In this document: piece by piece, positions 1-9,979 of the stretch | Numbering within the stretch: position 1 is the first letter of the stretch | Layout of the letters: each line of letters starts with the position of its first letter | DNA from: Maritimibacter sp. | GTDB taxonomy: Bacteria > Pseudomonadota > Alphaproteobacteria > Rhodobacterales > Rhodobacteraceae | Direction of reading: 5' to 3' | Length of the DNA stretch: 64,000 nt | NCBI GenBank assembly: GCA_002695005.1 | Contig: NZNT01000019.1 | Span: 248,001 to 312,000 of the forward strand | Translations under genes and position numbers: made by a program | Notes under the pieces: generated by a model | What the model was told of the DNA's origin: nothing | What the model saw: the letters and a program-made list of their open reading frames with translations, nothing else | Database searches by the model: none

Positions 1-1
1 G

Positions 2-874
2 CAAGGGGTCTATGAACTCGGCTCGACCTACAAGATCTTCGCCGCCGCACAGGCGCTGGAACTGGGCCTCGTAAACCCGGAAACCATGATCGACACCCGC
101 GGCCCGATCCGCTGGGGCAAACACCGGATCAACGATTTCCACGACTACGGCGCGCAACTCTCCGTCACCGACGTGATCGTTCGGTCCTCCAACATCGGCA
201 CGGCGCGGCTCGCCCAACAGATCGGCGGCGCGCGCCAGCGGGAATTCCTCGACCAACTCGGGCTGACCCAACCAACGGCGCTGGAACTCAGCGAAGCGGC
301 GCGCATCAAGCCGCTCCTCCCGTCGAACTGGTCGGAGCTTTCGACCATGACGATCTCCTACGGCCACGGCATCTCGGCCAGCCCGCTGCACCTTGCAACA
401 GCCTATGCCTCGCTCCTGAACGGCGGCACGCGGGTCACGCCCACGCTGGTGCGCAGCGGTCCGGTCGCCCCCGGTCCGCGCGTCGTGAGCGAAAAGACCT
501 CCGCCATCGCCCGCGACATGCTGCGGCAGGTGGTGGCCTCCGAGAAAGGCACCGCGTCCTTCGGCGAGGTTCCGGGCTACGCGGTGGGCGGCAAGACCGG
601 CACGGCGGACAAACCCAAGCCGCGCGGTGGCTATTACGAGGACAAGGTGATCGGCACCTTCGCGAGCGTGTTCCCGGCACATGACCCCAAGTACATTCTC
701 GTGGTCTCGCTCGATGAGCCGGTCATCTCGATCCTGGGCGAGGCGCGGCGCACAGCGGGCTTCACGGCCGTCCCGGTCGCCGCCGAAATCATCCGGCGCG
801 TCGCGCCCCTCCTTGGCCTGAGGCCGGAGATTGAACCCAAGGGTCCGATCGGTGTAACACTCACTTCGAACTGA
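2..874 (+). CDS. ftsI: Peptidoglycan D,D-transpeptidase FtsI (PBP3), 3' part
   Basis: C-terminal transpeptidase domain of the septal class B penicillin-binding protein, which cross-links peptidoglycan at the division site. The frame is already open at the left edge, so the N-terminal membrane anchor and pedestal domain lie outside the window. All three active-site motifs are visible: STYK (SxxK) at positions 23-34, SSN in VRSSNIGTA near 187, and KTGTA near 592. It heads the dcw operon, with murE starting 19 bp after its stop. FtsI rather than a PBP2 (MrdA) homologue is inferred from the position in front of murE. Confidence 0.95.
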   Translation, partial: QGVYELGSTYKIFAAAQALELGLVNPETMIDTRGPIRWGKHRINDFHDYGAQLSVTDVIVRSSNIGTARLAQQIGGARQREFLDQLGLTQPTALELSEAARIKPLLPSNWSELSTMTISYGHGISASPLHLATAYASLLNGGTRVTPTLVRSGPVAPGPRVVSEKTSAIARDMLRQVVASEKGTASFGEVPGYAVGGKTGTADKPKPRGGYYEDKVIGTFASVFPAHDPKYILVVSLDEPVISILGEARRTAGFTAVPVAAEIIRRVAPLLGLRPEIEPKGPIGVTLTSN

Positions 875-893
875 GCTTGTCCCGGGGGGGACC

Positions 894-2381
894 ATGTCAC
901 CGTCCAGAACGCTTCCACTCACCGCCCTCGGACTGCGTGCGCAGGGCGGTCAAGATGCTGAAATTTCAGGGCTTTCCGTTGATAGCCGATTGGTCAAACC
1001 CGGCCATCTCTTCGCGGCCTTGCCGGGGTCCGAGGTGCACGGCGGCGAGTTCATCCAGTACGCGCTGCGCATGGACGCCGCCGCGATCCTCACCGATCCC
1101 GAAGGCGCGCGGATTGCCGCCGATGAACTCGCGGCCTCCGACGCCGCGCTGATCGTCACGCAGGACCCGCGCGCGGCACTGGCCTACGCCGCCGCGCTCT
1201 GGTTCGGAGCGCAGCCGGAAGCGATGGTCGCGGTCACGGGCACGAACGGCAAGACCTCGGTCGCCACCTTCACGCGCCAGATTTGGATGGAGCTTGGGCT
1301 TCAGGCCGCCAACCTCGGCACAACCGGGGTCGAGGGCGCCTATACCGCGCCGTCCCGCCACACGACGCCGGAGCCGATCACGCTGCACCGGCTGCTGGCC
1401 GACATGGCGCAGGCCGGAATAACCCACGCCGCGATGGAGGCGTCCTCGCATGGCCTCGACCAGCGCCGGCTCGAAGGGGTCCACCTCGCCGCCGCCGGGT
1501 TCACCAATTTCACGCAGGATCACCTCGACTACCATGCGACCTTCGAGGACTACTTCAACGCCAAGGCGCGGCTCTTCAACCGGGTGCTGCCCGACGACGG
1601 CGTGGCGGTCATCAACGTGGACGATCCGCGCGGGCGAGAACTCGAAGAAATCGCGCAGGCGCGCGGACAGGAGGTCATCTCCATCGGCCGGACCGAGGAC
1701 TGCACCCTCCAACTCACCTCGCAGCGCTACCACACGACCGGCCAGCAGATCCGCTTTCTCTACAACGGACGACCGCAGACCGCCCAACTCGACCTGATCG
1801 GCGGGTTCCAAGCGGAAAACGTGCTGGTCGCCGCCGGTCTGGCCATCGCCTCGGGCTGCGAGCCGGAGGAGGTTTTCTCGACGTTCCCGGCGCTTACGAC
1901 CGTGCGCGGCCGAATGCAGCTTGCCGCCCGGCGCGACAACGGGGCCGCGATCTTCGTGGATTACGCCCACACGCCCGACGCCATCTCGAAGGCGCTCGAG
2001 GCGCTGCGCCCCCATGTCCTGGGCAAACTGGTCATCGTCTTCGGCGCAGGCGGGGACCGTGACACCACCAAGCGCCCGCTCATGGGACGGGCTGCTGCCG
2101 ATTTCGCGGATGTGGCCATCGTGACCGACGACAACCCCCGGACCGAGGATGCGGCCAGCATCCGCGCGATGGTCAGGGAGGGCTGCCCGGAGGCCAATGA
2201 GTATGGCGACCGGGCCGAGGCGATCCTGCGCGGCGTGGACATGTTGGAGCCCGGCGACGCGCTGCTCATCGCGGGCAAAGGACACGAGACGGGACAGATC
2301 GTGGGCGACGACGTGCTGCCCTTCGACGACGTGGAGCAGGCCTCGGTGGCCGTCGCCGCGCTCGAGGGCCGACTCGCATGA
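894..2381 (+). CDS. murE: UDP-MurNAc-L-Ala-D-Glu:meso-diaminopimelate ligase MurE
   Basis: Cytoplasmic ATP-dependent ligase adding the third stem-peptide residue. The 495-residue protein has the Mur N-terminal domain, an ATP P-loop GTNGKTS at residues 116-122, and DNPR at 413-416, the motif that selects meso-diaminopimelate over lysine, so a Gram-negative DAP-type wall is expected. A G-rich Shine-Dalgarno sequence precedes ATG 894. Its TGA overlaps the murF ATG (ATGA at 2378), implying coupled translation. Confidence 0.97.
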   Translation: MSPSRTLPLTALGLRAQGGQDAEISGLSVDSRLVKPGHLFAALPGSEVHGGEFIQYALRMDAAAILTDPEGARIAADELAASDAALIVTQDPRAALAYAAALWFGAQPEAMVAVTGTNGKTSVATFTRQIWMELGLQAANLGTTGVEGAYTAPSRHTTPEPITLHRLLADMAQAGITHAAMEASSHGLDQRRLEGVHLAAAGFTNFTQDHLDYHATFEDYFNAKARLFNRVLPDDGVAVINVDDPRGRELEEIAQARGQEVISIGRTEDCTLQLTSQRYHTTGQQIRFLYNGRPQTAQLDLIGGFQAENVLVAAGLAIASGCEPEEVFSTFPALTTVRGRMQLAARRDNGAAIFVDYAHTPDAISKALEALRPHVLGKLVIVFGAGGDRDTTKRPLMGRAAADFADVAIVTDDNPRTEDAASIRAMVREGCPEANEYGDRAEAILRGVDMLEPGDALLIAGKGHETGQIVGDDVLPFDDVEQASVAVAALEGRLA

Positions 2382-3802
2382 ACCTGTGGACCGCCGCCGA
2401 GGCTGCGGCTGCGACGGGTGGGAACGCCACCGGCGACTGGACTGTGTCCGGCGTCTCGATCGACACGCGCACGATCCAGCCCGGAGACCTGTTCGTGGCG
2501 CTCACGGACGTGCGCGATGGGCATGACTTCGTGGCTGATGCGCTTGCCAAGGGGGCAGGGGCTGCGATGGTCTCGCGCATCCCCGACGGGGTGAAGGATA
2601 CCGCGCCGCTCCTCGTCGTGGACGATGTGCTCGCCGCGCTCGAACGCCTTGGAATGGCGGGGCGCAAGCGGACGCAGGCGCGCGTGGTGGCCGTCACCGG
2701 GTCGGTCGGCAAGACATCGACCAAGGAAATGCTCGCGACTGTCCTGGACCGGCAGGCGCGCTGCCATGCCGCCGAGGCGAGTTACAACAATCAATGGGGC
2801 GTGCCCCTTACACTCGCCCGGATGCCGCGCGAGACGGACTTCGCGGTGATCGAGATCGGGATGAACCATCCGGGCGAGATCGCGCCGCTGGCCCGACTGG
2901 CGCGTCCGCATGTCGCCGCCATCACCACCGTGGCCGCCGTCCACCTCGAAGCCTTCGAGGACGTGGACGGGATCGCGCGCGAGAAGGCGGCAATCTTCGA
3001 CGGTCTGGAACCGGCCGGGGTCGCGATCCTCCCTGGCGAAATCGACACGACCCCGATCCTGCTCGCCGCCGCCGACGCCCGCGCCGGGCGGGTCGAAACC
3101 TTCGGGGCCGGGGAGGCGAACACTTTGCGCCTGACCCATCTGGACCTGACCGACGTGGCCACCGTGGCACAGATCGAAATCGGCGACGTCACCCATCTCG
3201 TTCGCATCGCCACGCCGGGCCGCCACTTCGCGATGAACGCCGTGGCCGTCCTGGGAGCGGTGCGCGCGCTCGGGGGTGACGTGACGCTGGCCGCGCGCGA
3301 CTTGTCCTTCTGGACCCCGCCCGAGGGGCGCGGCACCCGCGAAACGATCCTGCTGGACGCGGTGGAGCACGAGGGGATCATCCTGATCGACGACGCGTTC
3401 AACGCGAATCCGACCTCGATGGCCGCCGCACTTGAAGTACTGGCGGCCACGCGCCCGGATCACGGCATCGGCCGGATCGCGCGGGGGCGGCGGATCGCGG
3501 TGCTGGGCGACATGCTCGAACTCGGCGATGGAGAGGCCGCGCTGCACGCGGGCCTCGCCGCGCTCCCTCATCTGGCCGAGGTTGATCTGGTCCATTGCGC
3601 CGGGCCGCTCATGCGCCACTTGTGGGAGGCGCTGCCGGCCGAGAAACAAGGACGCTGGTCCGAAACCGCCGAAGAACTGGCCGCAGACGCGCATCACCTC
3701 ATCGACGCCGGCGACGTTCTGCTGGTCAAGGGCTCCAAGGGCAGCCGCGTCTCCCGCGTGGTTGACGCGGTGCGAAAACTGGGCCATCCGCAGGGCGCAT
3801 AA
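2378..3802 (+). CDS. murF: UDP-MurNAc-tripeptide:D-Ala-D-Ala ligase MurF
   Basis: Cytoplasmic ligase that attaches D-Ala-D-Ala to complete the UDP-MurNAc pentapeptide. The 474-residue protein shows the Mur ligase layout: N-terminal substrate domain, P-loop TGSVGKTS at residues 107-114, central ATPase domain and C-terminal domain. The start overlaps the murE stop by 4 bp, and mraY follows after 18 bp, so the three genes form a tight sub-operon. Confidence 0.97.
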   Translation: MNLWTAAEAAAATGGNATGDWTVSGVSIDTRTIQPGDLFVALTDVRDGHDFVADALAKGAGAAMVSRIPDGVKDTAPLLVVDDVLAALERLGMAGRKRTQARVVAVTGSVGKTSTKEMLATVLDRQARCHAAEASYNNQWGVPLTLARMPRETDFAVIEIGMNHPGEIAPLARLARPHVAAITTVAAVHLEAFEDVDGIAREKAAIFDGLEPAGVAILPGEIDTTPILLAAADARAGRVETFGAGEANTLRLTHLDLTDVATVAQIEIGDVTHLVRIATPGRHFAMNAVAVLGAVRALGGDVTLAARDLSFWTPPEGRGTRETILLDAVEHEGIILIDDAFNANPTSMAAALEVLAATRPDHGIGRIARGRRIAVLGDMLELGDGEAALHAGLAALPHLAEVDLVHCAGPLMRHLWEALPAEKQGRWSETAEELAADAHHLIDAGDVLLVKGSKGSRVSRVVDAVRKLGHPQGA

Positions 3803-3820
3803 GAACAAGGGACGCGAGAC

Positions 3821-4909
3821 ATGCTCTACTGGTTGGCCGAACTCTCTGACGGCGGCGACTTCTTCAACCTGTTTCGCTACATCACCTTTCGTGCTGGTGC
3901 CGCGTTCTTCACCGCCCTGATCTTCGGCTTCATCTTCGGCCGTCCGCTCATCAACCTTCTGAAACGACGCCAGAAATCCGGCCAGCCGATCCGCGCCGAC
4001 GGCCCCGAAGGGCACCTTGAAACCAAGGCGGGGACCCCGACGATGGGGGGGGCGCTGATCCTTGGCGCGATCACCGTCTCGACGCTGCTCTGGGCGCGTC
4101 TCGACAACGGCTTCGTCTGGGTCGTGCTCGGCGTGACGCTGAGTTACGGGCTGATCGGCTTTGCCGACGACTACAACAAGATCACGAAGAACGACAATTA
4201 CGCAGGGCTGTCGGGCAAGATGCGCCTCTTCCTCGAGGGGATGATCGCGCTCGCAGCGGCTTACGTCATCATGACCTTGCATCCGGACGAACTGACCGGT
4301 CGGCTGGCGTTTCCGGTGTTCAAGGACCTGCTCCTGAACCTCGGCCTCTTCTTCCTGCCGATGGCCATGTTCATCATGGTTGGCGCGGCCAATGCCGTGA
4401 ACCTGACCGACGGTCTCGACGGGCTCGCCATCATGCCCGTGATGATCGCGGCGGCCACACTGGGCGTCATCGCCTATGCTGTGGGCCGGGTCGACGTGAC
4501 GGAATACCTGGACGTCCATTACGTTCCCGGCACCGGCGAACTGCTCGTGTTCGCAGCCGGTCTGATAGGTGGGGGCCTCGGGTTCCTGTGGTACAACGCC
4601 CCGCCCGCTGCGGTCTTCATGGGCGACACCGGCTCGCTTGCGCTGGGCGGCGCACTCGGCGCGGCGGCCGTGTCGATGAAGCACGAACTGGTGCTGGGCA
4701 TCGTCGGCGGGCTGTTCGTGGTCGAGGCGCTCTCGGTCATCATCCAGGTGCTCTATTTCAAGCGCACCGGCAAACGGGTCTTCCTGATGGCGCCGATTCA
4801 TCACCATTTCGAGAAGCGCGGCTGGGCCGAACCTCAGATCGTCATCCGGTTCTGGATCATCTCGCTGGTGCTCGCGCTGATCGCGCTCTCCACCCTGAAG
4901 CTGCGCTGA
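3821..4909 (+). CDS. mraY: Phospho-MurNAc-pentapeptide transferase MraY
   Basis: Polytopic inner-membrane enzyme that moves phospho-MurNAc-pentapeptide onto undecaprenyl phosphate, making lipid I. The 362-residue protein has about ten hydrophobic segments, the signature [13 protein letters not shown] and the loop motif [12 protein letters not shown], plus the C-terminal [11 protein letters not shown] motif. The start ATG has an AAGGGA-type ribosome binding site. Oddly, the next gene is convergent and its stop codon lies only 2 bp away, leaving no room for a dedicated terminator. Confidence 0.97.
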   Translation: MLYWLAELSDGGDFFNLFRYITFRAGAAFFTALIFGFIFGRPLINLLKRRQKSGQPIRADGPEGHLETKAGTPTMGGALILGAITVSTLLWARLDNGFVWVVLGVTLSYGLIGFADDYNKITKNDNYAGLSGKMRLFLEGMIALAAAYVIMTLHPDELTGRLAFPVFKDLLLNLGLFFLPMAMFIMVGAANAVNLTDGLDGLAIMPVMIAAATLGVIAYAVGRVDVTEYLDVHYVPGTGELLVFAAGLIGGGLGFLWYNAPPAAVFMGDTGSLALGGALGAAAVSMKHELVLGIVGGLFVVEALSVIIQVLYFKRTGKRVFLMAPIHHHFEKRGWAEPQIVIRFWIISLVLALIALSTLKLR

Positions 4910-4911
4910 GG

Positions 4912-6081
4912 TCAGTCGCCTCCGACCACGCGCAGGCGCGGGGTTTCAGGCTCTGACTGCATCGCGCGCGCCGGGGCGAGGCTGGCCGCCACCAGCGGTT
5001 TCGCGTTCTTCTTGTGCCGACGGACGAGTTCCTTGATCTGCGCGCCCGCTTCCACGATCGGGCGGGCGGGAGTGAACGTACGGCCCGTCAGCGCTAAGAC
5101 CGCCCTCCGGTCCGCCGGGTCAAGTCCGTCCCATGTCCCCTTGTCCGGCAACAGGCTTTCCGCCGGGGCGCCATCCGCCCAGATCACCTCATGCCGGTCG
5201 AACAGCAGGTGGCAATAGATTATCTGGGCGTCCTTGCGATGCCGGGTGATGCCCGGCAGACCGATGAGCCGCTTGGCTGGCACCAGTATTTCGCGCGCGC
5301 CGAAGATACGCTCGGCGATCTTCGAGGCCACCAGCACACGGTGCTGCGGGGAGACGATCAGGTCACGCGCAGGCATTCCGGCGCCGAGCGACCCGCGCCG
5401 GATTTTTACCGGAGCATTGCGCTTGTCGCGCATCCGGTTGTCCAGCGGCACGGTTTTGGCGCGCGCCCAGCGAACGGCTTGCGCACCGTGATCTAGCGTC
5501 AGAACGAGGTCGCCGGGCGTGATGTCCTCGACGGGACACGGCCCGCCGGGCGTGTCGATGCGCGTGCCTGCCGCGAAACAGACCGTGACATTGTTGTTCT
5601 GGTCGAGGTCGATCTTGACGTCGTTGCCGGCCGGGTCCCAGTCAAGGCTGCGGACCTGGATCGAGGTGATGTCGGGCAGGTCGCCGACGCTGTCGTCCAC
5701 CGCCATGAAATACCGGTCGCTGCCGCCGCCCAACGGGCTCGCGATGATGAAGACGACTTGGGACGCCCCGCTGTCGCCGCTGAGATTGGCGGCATTTGCG
5801 CCGCCGTTGTAGGTAACGGTGACCAGCGTGTTGTCGGGATCGGCGAGCTGGATGTTGTAGTCGACGCCGTCGATGGTCAAGACGCCGTTGTCCGCGTCCG
5901 CCGTTTCGTTGAGTTCGCCGATCCGCGTGGAGCTGTTGCCGCCTTCGTCGTCCGTATAGGTGGCGTTGTCGACAAAGCCGATGATATCCCCGCCGCCGCC
6001 CGGCGTCGTGGTGAACGTCCTGTTCTCGCCGATGCTCGAAAGCTCGACCAGGTCGTACAGAGGCGTGTTGTTGGCACCCAT
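4912..6081 (-). CDS. Hint-domain (Hedgehog/intein-like) protein inserted in the dcw cluster
   Basis: The 389-residue protein has no predicted signal peptide. Its N-terminal ~165 residues are acidic and rich in Asp, Asn and Gly, resembling secreted Ca-binding or adhesin-like modules. A Hint_2-type domain starts at Cys168 (CFAAGTRIDTPGG) and contains the block-B-like SPQHRVL and the C-terminal block CHLLFDRHEVIW. A terminal Asn nucleophile with a C-extein is not apparent, so self-cleavage is possible but full splicing is unlikely. ATG 6081 is preferred over GTG 6096 because GGAG sits 6 nt upstream. It is the only - strand gene in the dcw cluster, convergent with mraY and divergent from murD. 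Substrate and function are unknown; export by a type I system is inference only. Confidence 0.85.
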   Translation of the reverse strand: MGANNTPLYDLVELSSIGENRTFTTTPGGGGDIIGFVDNATYTDDEGGNSSTRIGELNETADADNGVLTIDGVDYNIQLADPDNTLVTVTYNGGANAANLSGDSGASQVVFIIASPLGGGSDRYFMAVDDSVGDLPDITSIQVRSLDWDPAGNDVKIDLDQNNNVTVCFAAGTRIDTPGGPCPVEDITPGDLVLTLDHGAQAVRWARAKTVPLDNRMRDKRNAPVKIRRGSLGAGMPARDLIVSPQHRVLVASKIAERIFGAREILVPAKRLIGLPGITRHRKDAQIIYCHLLFDRHEVIWADGAPAESLLPDKGTWDGLDPADRRAVLALTGRTFTPARPIVEAGAQIKELVRRHKKNAKPLVAASLAPARAMQSEPETPRLRVVGGD

Positions 6082-6260
6082 CAGGCACTCCGGCACTTAC
6101 TACTGGTTTTCCTTACCGTCGAGGGATGGGCCGTAACGGGCAGGAATGTGGCTTTTTGCGGGAATCTTACGCCGCTACTGGTTAACGACAGGCTGAACCG
6201 GGCAGCCTATGGTCAATTCTGGCGCCGGGGGCTACCAATCGGCGCAAAGTGAGGTGTTCC
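6082..6260. promoter_or_regulatory. Divergent intergenic region between the Hint gene and murD
   Basis: The 179-bp spacer must carry promoters for the Hint gene (leftward) and murD (rightward), because the Hint insertion cuts murD off from mraY transcription. It is less GC-rich than the flanking genes and contains GTTAAC near 6178. No convincing -35/-10 pair could be assigned by eye, so this is inferred from gene orientation. Confidence 0.5.
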
Positions 6261-7664
6261 ATGATCCCCGTTCGCGGATATGAAGGCGAGAGAGTCGCGG
6301 TCCTGGGTCTCGGTCGCTCCGGGCTCGCGACAGCCCGTGCGCTGGCCGCCGGAGGCGCCATGCCCCTGTGCTGGGACGACGGCGCCGAGGCGCGAGGACG
6401 GGCCGAAGAGGCCGGGCTCACGCTCCACGATCTGGGCCGTCAGAACGCCTTCGATGGTGTGGCGGCCCTCATCACCAGCCCCGGAATCCCGCATCTCTAC
6501 CCGGCAACGAACCCGCACATCCTGCGCGCCTACAAGCTTGGCATCCCGGTCGACAACGACATCGGCCTGTTCTTCCGCTCGCTCGGATCGGGCGAGTGGG
6601 ACGAGATGGACCAGCCCCCACGCGTGGTGGCCGTCACCGGGTCGAACGGGAAGTCCACGACCTCGGCCCTGATCCATCATGTGCTGGAGGAAGCCGGGAA
6701 GCCCGTGCAGTTGGCTGGAAACATCGGGCGCGGCGTGCTCGATATCGAGCCGCCGGTGGACGGCGAAGTGATCGTGCTGGAGCTGTCGAGCTACCAGACA
6801 GACCTCGCCCGCGCGCTCACGCCGGACGTGGCCGTGTTCACGAACCTGTCTCCCGACCACCTCGACCGCCACGGTGGGCCGGGGGGCTACTTCGCGGCCA
6901 AACGGCGGCTCTTCGCCGAAGGCGGACCGGACCGGGCCGTGATCGGCGTGGACGAACCCGAGGGGCTTTTCCTCGCGGGTCAAATGGCGATGGGCCCGGG
7001 GGACGACCGGGTCATCCGCGTGTCGGTAGAGGAAAAGCTGACAGGTCCCGGCTGGCTCGTCCATGCGCGCAAGGGGTTTCTCGCCGAGACGCGCAAAGGC
7101 AAACAGGTGGGCTCCATCGACCTGCGCCAGATCGCGAACCTGCCCGGCACGCACAACCACCAGAACGCCTGCGCGGCTTATGCCGTTTGCAGGACACTGG
7201 GCCTGTCGCCCAAGGTGATCGAGGCGGCGTTCCACAGATTCACCGGCCTGCCGCACCGGTCCCAACTCGTCGCCGAGGCGGGCGGGGTGCGCTATGTGAA
7301 CGACTCCAAGGCCACGAACGTGGATGCCGCACTCATGGCACTGCTCGCCTTCCGAAATATCCGCTGGATCGTCGGCGGGCTTCAGAAGGAAGGCGGGCTC
7401 GCGGGTCTCGCCCCCGGCCTCGCCAACGTGACCAAGGCCTATGTGATCGGGCGCGAGGCGGAGGCCTTTGCCCGCGATCTGGGCGACGTGGAGGCACAAG
7501 TCTGCAAGACCATGCAGGCCGCCGTCGCCGCCGCTATGGCCGAGGCGGGCGAAGGCGATACGGTGCTCCTCGCCCCGGCCGCCGCGAGTTTCGACCAGTA
7601 CGACAGTTTCGAGAAGCGTGGCGAGGACTTCATCGCCCGGGTCAGGGCCGGGCTTGGCTCATAG
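6261..7664 (+). CDS. murD: UDP-MurNAc-L-alanine:D-glutamate ligase MurD
   Basis: Cytoplasmic ligase adding D-Glu, the second stem-peptide residue. The 467-residue protein has an N-terminal Rossmann segment (VLGLGRSG), P-loop TGSNGKST at 126-133 and the C-terminal Mur domain. ATG 6261 is chosen over the in-frame GTG 6249 because GAGG at 6251-6254 forms a well-spaced ribosome binding site for it. Its 3' end overlaps the next gene by 11 bp. Confidence 0.96.
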   Translation: MIPVRGYEGERVAVLGLGRSGLATARALAAGGAMPLCWDDGAEARGRAEEAGLTLHDLGRQNAFDGVAALITSPGIPHLYPATNPHILRAYKLGIPVDNDIGLFFRSLGSGEWDEMDQPPRVVAVTGSNGKSTTSALIHHVLEEAGKPVQLAGNIGRGVLDIEPPVDGEVIVLELSSYQTDLARALTPDVAVFTNLSPDHLDRHGGPGGYFAAKRRLFAEGGPDRAVIGVDEPEGLFLAGQMAMGPGDDRVIRVSVEEKLTGPGWLVHARKGFLAETRKGKQVGSIDLRQIANLPGTHNHQNACAAYAVCRTLGLSPKVIEAAFHRFTGLPHRSQLVAEAGGVRYVNDSKATNVDAALMALLAFRNIRWIVGGLQKEGGLAGLAPGLANVTKAYVIGREAEAFARDLGDVEAQVCKTMQAAVAAAMAEAGEGDTVLLAPAAASFDQYDSFEKRGEDFIARVRAGLGS

Positions 7665-8586
7665 CGCCTATCGTCCGGGCGTCGGCATCTCGCTCAAGAT
7701 CGGGGCCGTGCTGTGCTTTACCCTGATGGGCGCGCTCATCAAGGGGACCGGGGGCCGCGTGCCCACGGGCGAAGTCGTGTTCTTCCGCTCGCTCCTCGCC
7801 GTGCCGGTGATGATCGCTTGGCTCGCTTATGTCGGCCAGTTGTCCGAAGGGGTGCGCACCACCCGCCCGCTTGGCCATTTGTGGCGCGGGCTCATCGGCA
7901 CGACGGCGATGGGGCTCATGTTCACCTCGCTCATGCTCCTGCCGCTGCCCGAAGTGACGGCAATCCAGTACGCAACACCCATGTTCATCACGCTGCTCGC
8001 GGCGTTGATGCTGGGCGAGCGTATCCGGCTGTTTCGCATGACGGCGGTCATCATCGGTCTCGTCGGTGTGATCGTCGTGCTCTATCCCCGCCTCGGCGGG
8101 CTGGGGGCCGTGGGCGGTTCGGAAACGCTGGGCGCGGTCCTCATGCTCACCTCGACCCTTGCCGCGGCGCTGGCCCAGGTGCAGGTGCGCCGTCTGGTGG
8201 CGACCGAACGACCGGCAACCGTCGCGCTCTATTTCTCATTCTCCTCGACCTTCTACGCACTCCTGACCCTGCCCTTTGGCTGGGTTCTGCCGGGCGCGCA
8301 GGACATGGCGATGCTGGTGGCCTGCGGGCTGATCGGGGGTGTGGGCCAAGGGATGCTCTCGGCCTCGTACCAATACGCTCCGGCGTCGGTCGTCGCGCCA
8401 TTCGATTATGTGTCGATCTTCTTCGCAACCGCACTGGGCATGGCGTTTTTCGACGAGGTTCCCACGCGCACGACGCTCGCCGGTGCGGCCATCGTGATCG
8501 CCGCCGGCGTGCTCATCATCTGGCGCGAACGTCAGCTCGGCATGAACCGCGAAGCGTCCAAGCGGGCGAAACAACCGCCGACGTGA
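7654..8586 (+). CDS. EamA/DMT-family transporter
   Basis: Inner-membrane protein of about 310 residues with ten hydrophobic segments arranged as two EamA repeats, typical of drug/metabolite exporters; the substrate cannot be told. The best start is TTG 7654, overlapping the murD stop; it gives a short polar N-terminus followed by [14 protein letters not shown] as the first membrane helix, which fits the family. The frame stays open much further upstream, but that part is a murD shadow. Insertion between murD and ftsW suggests co-transcription with wall genes rather than a wall function. Confidence 0.88.
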   Translation: MAHSAYRPGVGISLKIGAVLCFTLMGALIKGTGGRVPTGEVVFFRSLLAVPVMIAWLAYVGQLSEGVRTTRPLGHLWRGLIGTTAMGLMFTSLMLLPLPEVTAIQYATPMFITLLAALMLGERIRLFRMTAVIIGLVGVIVVLYPRLGGLGAVGGSETLGAVLMLTSTLAAALAQVQVRRLVATERPATVALYFSFSSTFYALLTLPFGWVLPGAQDMAMLVACGLIGGVGQGMLSASYQYAPASVVAPFDYVSIFFATALGMAFFDEVPTRTTLAGAAIVIAAGVLIIWRERQLGMNREASKRAKQPPT

Positions 8587-8595
8587 CCTGACGGC

Positions 8596-8714
8596 GCGCG
8601 GCTGGGGCCGCGCACAGGATTTGCGCGAGCCTGCACTTGCGTGCAGGCACACGCGGCGACGGGGGAGGCCAGCCTCCCCCGAACCCCCTCCGAAGTATTT
8701 GAGGAACAGAGAAG
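8596..8714 (+). repeat. Intergenic stem-loop array plus CCGAAGTATTT core, copy 1
   Basis: Three perfect hairpins follow one another: 8596-8613 (7-bp stem, TGGG loop), 8629-8648 (8-bp stem, TTGC loop) and 8661-8680 (9-bp stem GGGGGAGGC). Next comes the core at about 8686-8714: CCGAAGTATTT, two bases, GGAAC and AGAGAAG. The same architecture recurs twice in this window. It lies between the EamA gene and ftsW and may act as a terminator or RNA-processing element; that role is inference. Confidence 0.75.
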
Positions 8715-8809
8715 ACAGGACGTGGCTCTATGCAGCCCAAAGGTTTCGCGCTAGAGTGAGGCCAGACCCGGAAAACCGGGCGTATTGAGGCAGTATCGGG
8801 CGGTTTCTC

Positions 8810-9979
8810 ATGACCGAAATGGTGTATGGCGCGGTGCCGCGGCAGGCGAAGGATCCTATTCTTCCCCGCTGGTGGCGAACGATCGACAAATGGTCGGTCT
8901 CTTGCATTCTTCTTCTGTTCGCGATCGGCATTCTGCTGGGCCTCGCTGCCTCGCCGCCACTGGCGCAACGCAACGGGCTCGATCCGTTCTACTACGTCGA
9001 ACGGCAGCTCCTGTTCGGGTTTCTCGCCTTCGTCGTGATGTTCGCGACGACGATGATGTCGCCCCTCATGGTGCGACGGCTTGGTGTACTGGCGTTTTTC
9101 GTCGTGTTCGTGGCGCTGATCGGGCTGCCGTTCTTCGGCACCGACTTCGGCAAGGGCGCGGTGCGCTGGTATTCCCTCGGCTTTGCGTCCTTCCAGCCGT
9201 CGGAGTTCCTCAAGCCGGTCTTCGTGGTCGTGATCGCTTGGCTCATGGCCGCGAGCCAGGAGATTCAGGGCCCGCCGGGAAAATCAATGTCACTGGTCCT
9301 GACGCTCATAATCGTGGGCTTCCTCGCCATGCAGCCGGACTTCGGCCAGTCGGCACTGGTGCTGTTCGGTTGGGGGGTGATGTATTTCCTCGCGGGCGCG
9401 CCCTATGTTCTGATCGTGGGCGTGGCGGCGCTCGTGGTGCTTGCGGGTTTTGCCTTTTACGAAAACTCCGAACATTTCGCGCGCCGGATCGACGGGTTCC
9501 TGAACCCTGAGGTCGACCCGACCACGCAGCTTGGCTACGCGACCAATGCGATCCGTGAAGGCGGGTTCTTCGGCGTGGGCGTGGGCGAGGGGCAGGTGAA
9601 ATGGTCGCTCCCCGACGCCCATACGGATTTCATCATCGCGGTCGCGGCCGAGGAATACGGCCTCATCCTCGTCATGCTCATCATCGCGCTTTACGCCACC
9701 GTCGTCGTGCGCTCGTTCCTGCGGCTGATCAACGAACGTGACCCGTTCATCCGGCTGGCCGGCACCGGCCTTGCCGCCATGTTCGGCGTTCAGGCGCTCA
9801 TCAACATGGGTGTGGCTGTGCGCCTCTTGCCCGCCAAGGGGATGACGCTACCTTTCGTGAGCTACGGGGGCTCGTCGCTCATCGCGACCGGCATCGCCGC
9901 GGGGATGCTGATCGCGTTCACGCGGACACGGCCCCAGGGCAAGATCGAGGACTTCCTCAGGCAACGAGGACATACATGA
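8810..9979 (+). CDS. ftsW: Septal peptidoglycan glycosyltransferase FtsW (SEDS family)
   Basis: Polytopic SEDS protein that polymerises lipid II into glycan at the septum together with FtsI. The 389-residue protein has about ten membrane segments and SEDS signatures such as QPDFGQSA, the PDAHTDFI loop and the C-terminal [13 protein letters not shown] 8810 lacks a strong Shine-Dalgarno sequence. Its TGA overlaps the murG ATG (ATGA, 9976). Confidence 0.96.
   Translation: MTEMVYGAVPRQAKDPILPRWWRTIDKWSVSCILLLFAIGILLGLAASPPLAQRNGLDPFYYVERQLLFGFLAFVVMFATTMMSPLMVRRLGVLAFFVVFVALIGLPFFGTDFGKGAVRWYSLGFASFQPSEFLKPVFVVVIAWLMAASQEIQGPPGKSMSLVLTLIIVGFLAMQPDFGQSALVLFGWGVMYFLAGAPYVLIVGVAALVVLAGFAFYENSEHFARRIDGFLNPEVDPTTQLGYATNAIREGGFFGVGVGEGQVKWSLPDAHTDFIIAVAAEEYGLILVMLIIALYATVVVRSFLRLINERDPFIRLAGTGLAAMFGVQALINMGVAVRLLPAKGMTLPFVSYGGSSLIATGIAAGMLIAFTRTRPQGKIEDFLRQRGHT

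Noticed and set aside
1961-4807. 948-residue open frame on the - strand across murE-murF-mraY
   Set aside because: Antisense shadow in high-GC DNA; composition is rich in His, Arg and Gly, no domain, and three certain genes occupy the other strand.
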